Below are positions 54,924-64,000 of a DNA stretch of 64,000 nucleotides, piece after piece. A program made the translations under genes and the position numbers. The stretch is from Zarea fungicola. Taxonomy: Eukaryota; Ascomycota; Sordariomycetes; Hypocreales; Cordycipitaceae. The stretch covers positions 57,393-121,392 of the forward strand of contig FWCC01000240.1 in assembly GCA_900169235.1 (NCBI GenBank), read 5' to 3'. The notes under the pieces are model-generated. The model did no database searches. It saw only the letters and a list, made by a program, of their open reading frames with translations, and had not been told where the DNA came from. Numbering within the stretch: position 1 is the stretch's first letter; every line of letters begins with the position of its first letter.

Positions 54924-56549
54924 ATGACTGTCAACGGCCTTCATCCCGAATTCAAGCTCCCCTTCGAGCTCAAGAATCAGGACCTCTTTCACCAAGACTC
55001 ATACGTACACGGCCAATGGGTCACGGCTAAGTCTGGCAACAGATTTACTGTCATTGACCCGGGTTCTGACATTGCCTGGGCGTCATGCCCGGACAACAGT
55101 GCTGAGGATGTGGATGCCGCTGTGGCCAGTTCCTATGACGCTTTTCAGGAGTACGCAAAAGTCAACCCGAGAAAGCGCGCACAAATGCTCATGGCTTGGC
55201 ATAACCTGATTGCCTCCAATAAAGAAGATATTGCAAAGATTCTGACCTACGAGACGGGTAAGCCGCTCGCCGAGTCCATCGGCGAAATTGACTACTCGCT
55301 TGGGTTCGCATGGTGGTTTTCGGGAGAGGCCGATCGCATTCAGGGATCAAACTTTACTCCCTCCGCACCGCACCGCCGAACATTTGTCATTAAGCAGCCA
55401 GTCGGCGTGTGTGTGGCCCTGGTCCCATGGAACTTCCCCATTGCCATGATCCTGCGCAAAGCTGGTGCAGCCCTTGCCGCAGGCTGTACCATGGTCGTCA
55501 AGCCCTCTCCGGAAACGCCGCTGACGTGCCTCACGCTCGCCCACCTCGCGACGCAGGCCGGCTTCGCGCCGGGCGTCTTCAACGTCCTCACCACCAGCCT
55601 TGAGAACACACCACAGCTCTCTGAGGCGCTCTGCGTGCACTCTAGCGTGAAGAAGGTCACCTTCACCGGCAGCACGCGCGTCGGCAAGATTGTCTCTGGC
55701 ATCTGCTCCAGGAACCTCAAGAAGTGCACTCTCGAGCTGGGCGGCAACTGTCCTTTTATCGTCTTTGACGATGCCGACCTCGAGGCCGCGCTCACGCAGT
55801 TTTGGGGCCTGAAATGGCGCCACGCGGGACAGTCTTGCATCTCCGCGAACCGCGTGTACGTCCAAGCGGGCGTCTACGACAAGTTTGCGCAGATGCTCGT
55901 CGAGCGCACCAAGACTCTTGTCCTCGGACACGGCACCGACAAGGGCACCACGCTCGGCCCGCTCACATCACCCCGCGGCCTCGAAAAGGCGGAGATGCAG
56001 GTCGAGGATGCCCTTCGTCACGGCGCCAAGTTGATTCTGGGCACCGGAAAGGCGAATAAGAATGCCACAGCTGCAGAGGGTTCCGGGGACGGCAAAGGCG
56101 TCGGCGGATACTTTATGGCGCCGACCATCCTGACGGGCATGACATCGGACATGATCTTGGCCCAGGATGAGACGTTTTCGCCCGTCGTCGGATTGTTCAA
56201 GTTTGACACGGAAGAGCAGGTCACCAAGTGGGCAAATGACACCAACATGGGACTGGCAAGCTACGCATTCACCAAGAATGTTGATCGTCTGTGGAGAATG
56301 TTTGAGAACCTGGAGACTGGCATGATTGGACTGGTAAGTAACTGTCTCTCTGCACAGTGTCGATTGTCAACCGAAGCAGAAATAAGATGCTAATTGTAGG
56401 AACAGAACACAGGTAATTCCGCCGCCGCCGAGTGCCCATTCGGTGGCCTCAAGCAGAGCGGACACGGTAAGGAGTCAGGAAAGGATGTCGCCGTCGCCGA
56501 GTATTTGGTTTGCAAAACTGGTACATTGACCCTTGACGGTCATTACTAG
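54924..56549 (+). CDS. Succinate-semialdehyde-type dehydrogenase
   Basis: Two exons, 54924-56333 and 56400-56549, give about 519 residues. The active site is complete: CTLELGGNCPFIV (Glu), RHAGQSCISANRVYV (Cys), PWNFPIAMILRKAGAAL (cofactor loop) and, in exon 2, ECPFGGLKQSGHGKESG. Overall it resembles NAD(P)-dependent succinate-semialdehyde dehydrogenase, which makes succinate from the GABA or nicotine-pyrrolidine type of pathways. A 17-residue insert (KANKNATAAEGSGDGKG) before the GYFMAPT block is unusual. It sits at the right end of the transporter-amidase-monooxygenase-permease block, fitting a last step that feeds the citric acid cycle. Confidence 0.92.
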
Positions 56550-56873
56550 GCTGGGAGAAATGCGTCCGCGAACTGTAGTTGTGAATAGAAAAACACGGCA
56601 TTGTCGTTGATCTCCGGAGCGGATGAGAAAGCGTATATAAGTTATTGCCATTCTCAAATTAAAAACTATTGTATACCATCTTCTTTTCTAGATTTATATT
56701 AGCAGCATCTTCTCACGTGCGCCGCCACCCAAAGCTGCTGCCCAATTATATGGCGCCGTGGTGGCAGAGCTGGATAGGCATCCCCTCATCATAAACATGT
56801 CCTCTAGCCTGAGTTATAGCCCGACTCATCCACTTGAATGTCCTGAAACAGAGCAAAAGAAGCACGCTTCAAC
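56550..56873. other. Intergenic region upstream of the NLR gene
   Basis: 3' end of the dehydrogenase and the short promoter of the NLR gene. Nothing distinctive. Confidence 0.55.
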
Positions 56874-59800
56874 ATGGAGGCGGCGCTTGAAAATGTCACC
56901 AGCGGGCTGGTAGCTTTTTTAGTCGCGATCCTAGTCTCTTTGACGATACGCTGGTCTACCCGCAGCCACGAAAAGTCGAACTCCTTAGAAGCACAGTCCT
57001 ATTCCAGAGAGGCGCCATCGAATGACCCAGAAACGCCACTCAAACCTGGGACACGACCTAAGCAATATCAAACCTACCGCATCCGGGGTGTACCTAAACA
57101 ATGGGATGAGGAGGATCTGAGCCGCTGTTTAACGGAAAAACTCAAAGGAACGTCTTGGAATATTAAATCCCTTGCGTTGGAGGTGCATCGTCATTCTCTC
57201 ACGGCCACCGCGACGCCAGTAGGGGAATGCAAAGCTGAACTCAGCTTGCCCTTGACTATCCAGCTAAACCGCGATCAAATCTTGACCGTTGACAACGATT
57301 TTCTCGGCATCACAACACTGATTTTTCCAAGGTTGGAAAATCACAAGCTAGAGTAAGCTGTCCTTTGTTTTTCGTCATTTGCGGATCCCCATTTGCAATT
57401 TTATTTACTGACCAAGTAGTGTTATCGCTGTGAGTGGCCTTGGAGGTCATGCATTCGGCTCTTTCAAGCAACGTCATGGCGAGTACATGTGGTTACTAAA
57501 CTCTCTCCCACATGAATTGAAAGATCCGGATTCGGAGCTGTCACTAGCGCGTATAATTATATATGGACACGATTCAACAGTTGCGCATAGTGATTGCATG
57601 CAAGATTTAGACGACCTCTCCTTTTCGTTTCGTGAGAGCTTGCACAGACTTGCGTCGACGGAGACGGTTGCGCCCATTATTCTTGTAGGCCATAGTCTCG
57701 GAGGTTTGATTATAAAACGTGTAAGTCGCGCCGAGGACGCAAATGACAGTAAACTAACACATCTGCCAGGCCCTGACGTCGATGATGCCAGACATCAAGA
57801 AGGGCTCAAATCAAACAGAACACCTCGCAAGGGCAATAAGCGGAATTGTCTTCTTCGGTGTGCCACACGATGGTATGGAACTTGGTGGACTTAAGCAAAT
57901 GGCTGGCGACAATTTGAACCGCTTCTTAGTGGAATCGATTGGCAGGCTAAACTCAAAATATCTCCAAGGGTTGCGATGGGAGTTTGACAAGTTATTGGAG
58001 GAGCTCAGGCGCATCGAAATCTTCTGTTTCTATGAAACAAAACGATCCAGGATACCATCACAGGTTCGAAGTCTCATATCATTCGCGCGAGTTTCAACTA
58101 ATAAATCACATAGAACGATGATGGAAAATGGAGCATGAACGGTCGCAAAGAAGTTCTCGTGACTCAATCCTCTGCTACTCATTGCCGTGCGTCAGAGCGC
58201 AACGATCATCACATATGCCCTATCAACCTGTCGCATTCCGAAATGGTCAAGTTCGGACCCCATAGCCACGAGTATTATAACCAGGTTCTGGGCATATTTC
58301 AGAAAATGGCTCGAAACGCCATTAGCTCAGTATGTATGTATTTATCAATTGAATTGACTTCTGAAATGCTGGAATTATGAACGATTCAGATGCGAAAGAA
58401 GCTGACACTTCCCAGCGGAGCATATCAATGCCCAGAACGATACACAGCTGGATGAAGTGACTAAGGAATGTTTGAAATCATTGGCGTTTGAAGGCATGGA
58501 TTTCCGTGCTAACCAAATCGAAGAAGCTGCTCGAAACACATGCACTTGGCTGGTTGAGCATATCGAGTATAAAAATTGGCTCTCAGCTGACCGTGGGGTG
58601 CTCTGGATTAAGGGTAACCCGGGCTCGGGGAAGTCAACCTTGCTCCGGTACGCTCTTGACAATAGAAGAAAAATAAATATTATGACGGGCAGAGAACCCT
58701 TTATCGTATCCTTTTTCTTCCACGGTCGTGGTACAGAGCTCCAAAAAACGCGCATGGGTTTTCTTCGATCGGTTTTGCACCAGATTCTTAGCCAACAGCG
58801 TGCTGCGTTGCGCGATCTTGTTGTCACTTACCAGGATTGGCGCGATACAAAAAGAAAGGGGAATGAGGAAATGAGATGGCAAGAAAATCAACTTGCAAGA
58901 TATCTGCGATCGTCGATCCGAAATCCTTTGATGAATTGCCCAGTACTATTATATGTAGATGCACTGGACGAAAGCGGGAAGGAGAATGCGGTCGCACTGG
59001 CTGCAGAGTTTTCTACACTCATTGATGAGGCAGCAGCGGCTGGAAATGAGTTGCATATATGCTTCACTTGCCGGCACTACCCGATTTTGGGAGAGAACTA
59101 TCCCTTCGAGATTTGCCTGGATAAGGAGAATAAGGATGATATATCAACATATGTGCGCAACCGGCTGTCATCAGATGACTTTCCACCGTCTATCCTACGA
59201 TTGATCATAGATGGCGCGAAAGGCGTATTTATGTGGGCTCGGTTGGTGATAGATGAAGCGCTTCAACTTCACCGTGAGGGAGACAATGAGGAAACCATTA
59301 AACAACACGTGAGATCTATCCCGCCAGAGTTAGACGACATTTATGTGAAAATTATCGAGGATATAAAGGGGAAGGATGATTCATTGAAGCTGATACAATG
59401 GATCTGTTTTTCGGTGCGCCCCCTGTCATTGGACGAAATGCGGTGGGCCATGGTGATGGATGATGACAGCTCCCGTACTACTTTACAGCAATACGAAAGG
59501 TCGAACGGCTATATCCGCGACAATGAACAGATGAAGAAGCGGCTTAAAACACTCAGCTGCGGCTTAACTGAGACCGTAACCTCCTACGGTGGATCAAAGA
59601 TACAGTTCATCCATCAATCCGTGACGGACTTCTTTCCTACTAAAGGCTTGCTGATCTTGGAAGAGAGCCTCCGAAAGGGAGAGCCAAAACCGTCGGTCAG
59701 ATACGTGGCAGGCATGGCAAACCTTGTATTAGCGAGGAGCTGTGTTCAAATCGTGAGCATGAATGATGCCATTGACTATCTAAGAGAGCACGAGCTTCCT

Positions 59801-61282
59801 CATTTCTTTTACTATGCGTCGTTTTGGTGCCGCCATTTGCAAAATATCCAGGCGCATGACATAGTTCCAAACATGGTTTTTGAGCTACTCCCAAGGCTTG
59901 AAGGCAGTGATTGGAATTTGTTGGATACTCTGTCCGACGGCACAATAACAAGAAATAATACTGAGTCTGAGTCTGCGCTACTCAAAATTCTTGGCCGGAG
60001 AACGTCAAAACAGCTAAACCGTGACTTCGACTATACCTGGATCCAGCTGGCAACGGAATTCTCTTTCGAGGGCCTGTTGTCCATACTTGTTCGAACAGAC
60101 GTGGGCGTAAGAGATATTGACAAGAAGTTTCGCAGCGGTAAAACTCCTCTAATGCATGCTGCTAATTGCAATGCGGATATTTTTAAGATTATCTTTGGCA
60201 CAGGAAAGGTTAATTTGGCAGCCAGAGACTGCAATGGCCTTACAGCATTAACGTATGCAGCCAGAGCTGGAAATGATATTGCGGTGGGACTACTCATTAC
60301 TACAGGTAGTGTAGACATTGAAGCTAGGGATGAAAAAGGCAAGACTCCCTTCTTATATGCCGCAGAGAATGGGAGAGAGTCCGTGGTGAGGATGTTGCTT
60401 AATACAGGCAAAGTGAATATTGAAGTCAGGGATGAAAAGAGCAAGACTCCCTTCCTATATGCCGCAGAGAATGGGAGAGAATCCGTGGTGAGGATGCTGC
60501 TTGATACAGGCAAAGTGGATATTGAATCCAGTGACAAAAAAGGGAAAACGCCTTTTTTGCATGCAGCAAAGAATGGGAGAGAATCCGTGGTTAGGATGCT
60601 GCTTGATACAGGCAAAGTGGATATTGAAGCCAGGGACAGAAAGGGCAAAACGCCTTTTTTGCTTGCTGCCGAGAAGAATGAAGTTGGTGTACTGAAGCTG
60701 TTGATAAGCACCGGAAAGGTGGACATCCTGGCTAGGGATAATGAGAACCGTACAGCATTACTTTTAGCTATAGGCCCTCACAGCGAGAAGACGGTTGAAG
60801 TGCTCCTTGGTACAAGCCTAATGGAGGTTGATGCTGAAGATAGCGAGGGGCGGACGGCTTTACGACTTGCCGCAGAGTATGCACCCAACTCGGGAGTTCG
60901 GCCACTCCTTGAAACCGGCAAGGCAAACATCAATGCGAAGGACAACAGCGGAATAACACCATTATCTGCCGCCGCATGTAGTAGAAAGGGGTTGGAGGTG
61001 GTTGAGCTACTGCTTGGCACAGGAGAAGCTGATATCGATACCAGGGACCAAAATTACAGAACACCCCTAATTCATGCTGCCAGGGCAGGGTCTGTGGAGG
61101 TGATTGGAAGACTCCTAGACGGAAAGGCTGATATTTCTGCCACGGATAAAGACGGTTGCACCGCAATTTGCTATGCTGAGGAGACGTGCGAATTCAATGA
61201 TGTGATGCGTCGGTTGAGGACTATGGCCGAGGTGAAGAGGTTGCGAGCAAAATGGCTAGGAGGACAATCTCCAATGGGCTAA
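56874..61282 (+). CDS. Fungal NLR: alpha/beta hydrolase, NACHT, ankyrin repeats
   Basis: Five exons: 56874-57352, 57420-57720, 57770-58063, 58114-58333, 58416-61282, about 1386 residues. The order is: an N-terminal membrane helix (GLVAFLVAILVSLTIRW); a small domain with RIRGVPKQWDEEDL typical of this architecture; an alpha/beta hydrolase with VIAVSGLGGHAFG and the nucleophile elbow VGHSLGG near residue 249, followed by FFGVPHDG (SesB-like); and a NACHT ATPase with P-loop GNPGSGKST near residue 495 and Walker B LLYVDALDE near 610. About ten ankyrin repeats run from residue 1000 to the end. Such proteins act in non-self recognition and programmed cell death in fungi. The exon 4/5 junction is the least certain; a donor at 58330 with an acceptor at 58420 is an in-frame alternative. 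No stop or frameshift is seen. Confidence 0.85.
60320..60625 (+). repeat. Three near-identical 102-base ankyrin units
   Basis: Units start at 60320, 60422 and 60524, each exactly 102 bases (34 residues, one ankyrin repeat), with the core KTPFLYAAENGRESVVRMLL. They are far more alike in DNA than the flanking ankyrin repeats, including at silent positions. The fourth unit (60626) is related only in its first half. Confidence 0.9.
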
Positions 61283-62276
61283 ACTCGGTGATCCGGCTCT
61301 GGCACGCCCAGAAACCCGTGAAACTGTTGTTCCGAGCCTATTTGCATTTCCATTCTAGCTCAGATCTTTGTTTTCTTTTATTTATTATCTGTATTCACAT
61401 ATACTGGTGTATTGTTTCATTCATTCTTCATTTTAATGCCCTTTGCACCCTCCTCCTTTTGTTTGTCTTGGTGTCAAGTTAACGGCAGAGAGAAGAGCCG
61501 GTTCTGTCTCAAGCGGCGGCACTATAAGGCGAGCTGGCTTAGTTAGCGATCAATCTGGTGTGTGGGTTGCCTAGCTCGGGGGATACTACAAGAGCACTTG
61601 CAGCCTGCCTTGAGATACCAGAATCTTCGACAGTTTGTTTCCAATCCAGCACTGCTTCTTCAATGTGGATAAATAAAAGACACCAACGAGCAGGGAACGC
61701 AATGCTGCCGCAACTAAGGCTCCTCTCACCCGGCGGATTGGTCATGTTGACGCTTTCCTCCTGAGCTGAAATTCCTCAACGACTTTGCGGCCGCTTCCCT
61801 GTGTCCGCGACTCATTCTCAGTAGGTTTCTAAATTAGAAACACTAGTAACTATGTATTCTGACGTTACCAGCTCTTGGCCTCACGGGCTGTCGCTGTCGC
61901 TGGCAAAGACCGTAACGGACTTGCCGGACGACTAACTAGTTAGTAGATTCATCAATACAGTTTCAGCTTGTAAAGTCCGACCATCTGTCGTGTAGATGTC
62001 GCTATCTCCGAATGCGCTAACTGCTCAGTAAAATTATTGGAATGCCCCATTATGCGGCCGCTTCCCCACACGCACTACCAACCTGCATGTGAGCGCATCA
62101 TCGACGGATCTGGCTGGTGCGAGAAGAACTAGAAAGCGCGGGTACTAGTCTTCTATATCATGCATCATACATCATGCATCATAAAATCGAAGTGTCTCAC
62201 GTTGATAGACTCTGCATGTCAGCCCCAGCAGAAGCCTTGACACTTACAGCAAACCCAACTTCATCCTTCCACAAAA
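61283..62276. other. Intergenic region between NLR and SnoaL-like gene
   Basis: About 1 kb. Two copies of GCGGCCGCTTCCC lie near 61786 and 62053. The right end is the promoter of the SnoaL-like gene, with three CATCATACAT/CATGCATCAT-like words at 62160-62182. No gene seen. Confidence 0.5.
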
Positions 62277-62747
62277 ATGATGCCAAGACATGTCCTCAGC
62301 TCCCTCACTGATCGTGAGGGAGTTGCCGACGCTTTGTACCGAGCCATGACTGGCTTCGACATCAATGACTACAGTCTCTTCAAATCCGCATTTGCCGACC
62401 AAGATGCCATAGTCGAGATTGGCCAAAAAACCATCAAGGGTACAGAGGCTATCCGCACGCAGCTGTATGACTTGGTTGCGCAGATGGACACTACACACAT
62501 GATCACAAATTTGCGCATAGACATTCAGAATGAAGCATCCAAGGCCGCCGTCTCGGCGCTTTCACTTGCTCAACACTGTCCACTAGGCAATGGCCAACAA
62601 CCTGATGGATCCAAATACACCGGAGGGACTATGTATGTGCTGGATATGGTCAAAGATGATGGTGATGGGACCTGGCGAATTCAGAAATGGGTGATGAAGG
62701 GAATCTGGGGACAGGGCGACTTTTCAGTAATGCAAAACATATTGTAA
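62277..62747 (+). CDS. SnoaL-like / NTF2-fold protein
   Basis: A single exon of 156 residues; the ATGs at 62277 and 62280 are both in frame. The pattern (DREGVADALYRAMTGFD, then F..AFADQDAIVEIG, THMITNLRIDI, GGTMYVLDMVK, GTWRIQKWVMKGIWGQGD) is the cone-shaped alpha+beta barrel of SnoaL-like proteins. Members are small cytosolic enzymes (isomerases, dehydratases, cyclases) or ligand binders in catabolic and secondary-metabolite clusters. The reaction is unknown. The next gene, a FAH-family hydrolase on the same strand, makes a catabolic role plausible. Confidence 0.8.
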   Translation: MMPRHVLSSLTDREGVADALYRAMTGFDINDYSLFKSAFADQDAIVEIGQKTIKGTEAIRTQLYDLVAQMDTTHMITNLRIDIQNEASKAAVSALSLAQHCPLGNGQQPDGSKYTGGTMYVLDMVKDDGDGTWRIQKWVMKGIWGQGDFSVMQNIL

Positions 62748-63125
62748 ATAGCCCAAATTTAGAGAATCATAATTATTTTGATGGCATTGATTAGATAGCT
62801 GACAACTAGGCTGCAAGCAATTGGATGTAAGCTGCTTAGAGCCTACCAGTACACTGGCGGCCCATACTTCAAACTAGTTGTCCATTCATGAAACTATCGT
62901 GACCTCTACCAGTAGCAGATGTAATAATTGGTGTTGAAATTGTTTTTCTTCAACGGCCGCAAGCAGAGTATGCAAAATGCCAGAGAGCGGCAATTGACGT
63001 CCGATGTCGGGCTTACGTGCGAAATTACATCTCGTAGCCCAGTACTATATATATCCAAGGCCATGAACCCACACTTCCTGGTAGAAAAGAGCCAGAATAC
63101 AACAACAGCTTCAACTGATATTTGT
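62748..63125. other. Intergenic region before the FAH-family gene
   Basis: The SnoaL-like 3' flank and the promoter of the next gene; TATATATA-like sequence at about 63047-63054, some 75 bases before ATG 63126. Confidence 0.5.
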
Positions 63126-64000
63126 ATGCCGTTATACTTTGCTACAATGGCGCCGTTTAAAAGACTCATCAGATTTCTCGCCCAGGATTCGCAAATCTAC
63201 TATGGATCTCCAATTATGGCCTCGTACACGTCGGACATTGCCCTGGCTAAAAAGGCGCACATCATCACAGGCGACATTTTTTCCTCGTACACCGTCACAA
63301 CGAGGGTCGCTCAGATTGTCCGTCTCTTGTCCCCGATTGCCCCATCCCAGATCCGTACCGTGCGTTGCCTAGGATTAAACTACGCCAGGCATGCACACGA
63401 GGCAGCGATGGCAATCCCCAAATACCCCGTCCTCTTTCACAAGCCCGTGACATCCATCGGGGGGCCTTTGGACTCGATCCCCGTTCCTGCGGCCGCGCAA
63501 GAGCAAGACGATGACGGACAAGTCAGTCTCGACTATGAATGCGAACTCGTCATTGTGATTGGAAAGGAAGCAAAAGACGTCTCAGAGGCCGATGCACTTT
63601 CTCACGTTCTGGGGTACTGCGTTGGGAACGACGTCTCTCAGCGGCTGTGGCAGCTCCAGCGTGGCGGCGGGCAGTGGTCCCTTGGGAAATGCTTCGACGG
63701 CTGGGGTCCCATCGGCCCTGGCCTGGTCTCACCAGAGCTGATTGGGGACCCTCAGGCTCTGACGATTAGCACACGTGTGAACGACGTCGAAGTGCAGCGG
63801 AGCAACACCGCCGACATGATTTTTGGCGTCGCAAAGACCATCAGCTTTCTGAGCCGTGGAACAACTCTTTTGCCTGGGGATGTTATTTTCACAGGGACGC
63901 CGGAGGGTGTCGCCATGGGGAGACGACCACAGCCCTGGCTGAAGCATGGAGATGTAATTCGAGTCGAGTTGGAGGGAGTGGGTACTTGTGCCACGCCCCC
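63126..64000 (+). CDS. Fumarylacetoacetate hydrolase family protein, cut by the window edge
   Basis: An open frame with no intron from ATG 63126 (or the in-frame ATG 63147, MAPFKRLIRF) to the right edge, at least 285 residues with no stop reached. FAH-family signs are VRCLGLNYARHAHEA, PVLFHKPVTSIGGPLD, the metal-binding DYECELVIVIGKEAKDV, YCVGNDVSQR, GKCFDGWGPIGP, VIFTGTPEGVAMG and the C-terminal DVIRVELEGVGT. The family cleaves carbon-carbon bonds in, or decarboxylates and isomerises, beta-diketo acids from aromatic breakdown. Little of the C-terminus can be missing. It could act with the FAD monooxygenase and SnoaL-like protein in one degradation route; the large NLR gene lies between them. 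Confidence 0.88.
   Translation, partial: MPLYFATMAPFKRLIRFLAQDSQIYYGSPIMASYTSDIALAKKAHIITGDIFSSYTVTTRVAQIVRLLSPIAPSQIRTVRCLGLNYARHAHEAAMAIPKYPVLFHKPVTSIGGPLDSIPVPAAAQEQDDDGQVSLDYECELVIVIGKEAKDVSEADALSHVLGYCVGNDVSQRLWQLQRGGGQWSLGKCFDGWGPIGPGLVSPELIGDPQALTISTRVNDVEVQRSNTADMIFGVAKTISFLSRGTTLLPGDVIFTGTPEGVAMGRRPQPWLKHGDVIRVELEGVGTCATP

Overview
This window is eukaryotic DNA from a filamentous ascomycete (Pezizomycotina). The support is short GT..AG introns of about 50 to 120 bases in many genes, a Zn2Cys6 transcription factor, two fungal NLR-type genes, secreted cysteine-rich proteins, a fungal phospholipase C pair, and long AT-rich gene-poor stretches between GC-rich genes. A Sordariomycete, perhaps Hypocreales, is my guess from general style only. 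All splice junctions were read by eye. I saw no tRNA, rRNA, CRISPR array or intact transposon.

Left part (1-17.6 kb): a secreted phospholipase C gene, a Zn2Cys6 regulator, an aldehyde dehydrogenase, a truncated PNP_UDP/WD40 NLR gene followed by a decayed WD40 relic, a small secreted cysteine-rich protein, a PL7 polysaccharide (alginate) lyase, and a class I glutamine amidotransferase.

Middle part (17.6-35.7 kb): gene-poor and AT-rich. It is interrupted by an intronless protein built from 14 copies of GWPPCSTCK plus three GWPNA variants (the oddest object in the window), a second small secreted cysteine-rich protein, a membrane-tethered esterase, a bacterial-looking nucleotidyltransferase and a membrane-anchored purple acid phosphatase. 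Several broken or relic coding segments lie in the gaps.

Right part (35.7-64 kb): gene-dense. It holds a membrane-anchored N2227-type methyltransferase, an EGF plus beta-propeller secreted protein, a second phospholipase C paralogue, and a membrane-anchored multicopper oxidase. Next comes a compact block: sugar-porter-type MFS transporter, nitrilase-family amidohydrolase, FAD monooxygenase, NCS1 permease and succinate-semialdehyde-type dehydrogenase. That gene content suggests uptake and breakdown of a nitrogen-containing ring compound (inference). A large NLR follows (membrane segment, alpha/beta hydrolase, NACHT, ankyrin repeats with three nearly identical 102-base units), then a SnoaL-like protein and a fumarylacetoacetate-hydrolase-family gene that runs off the right edge and could extend the catabolic theme.
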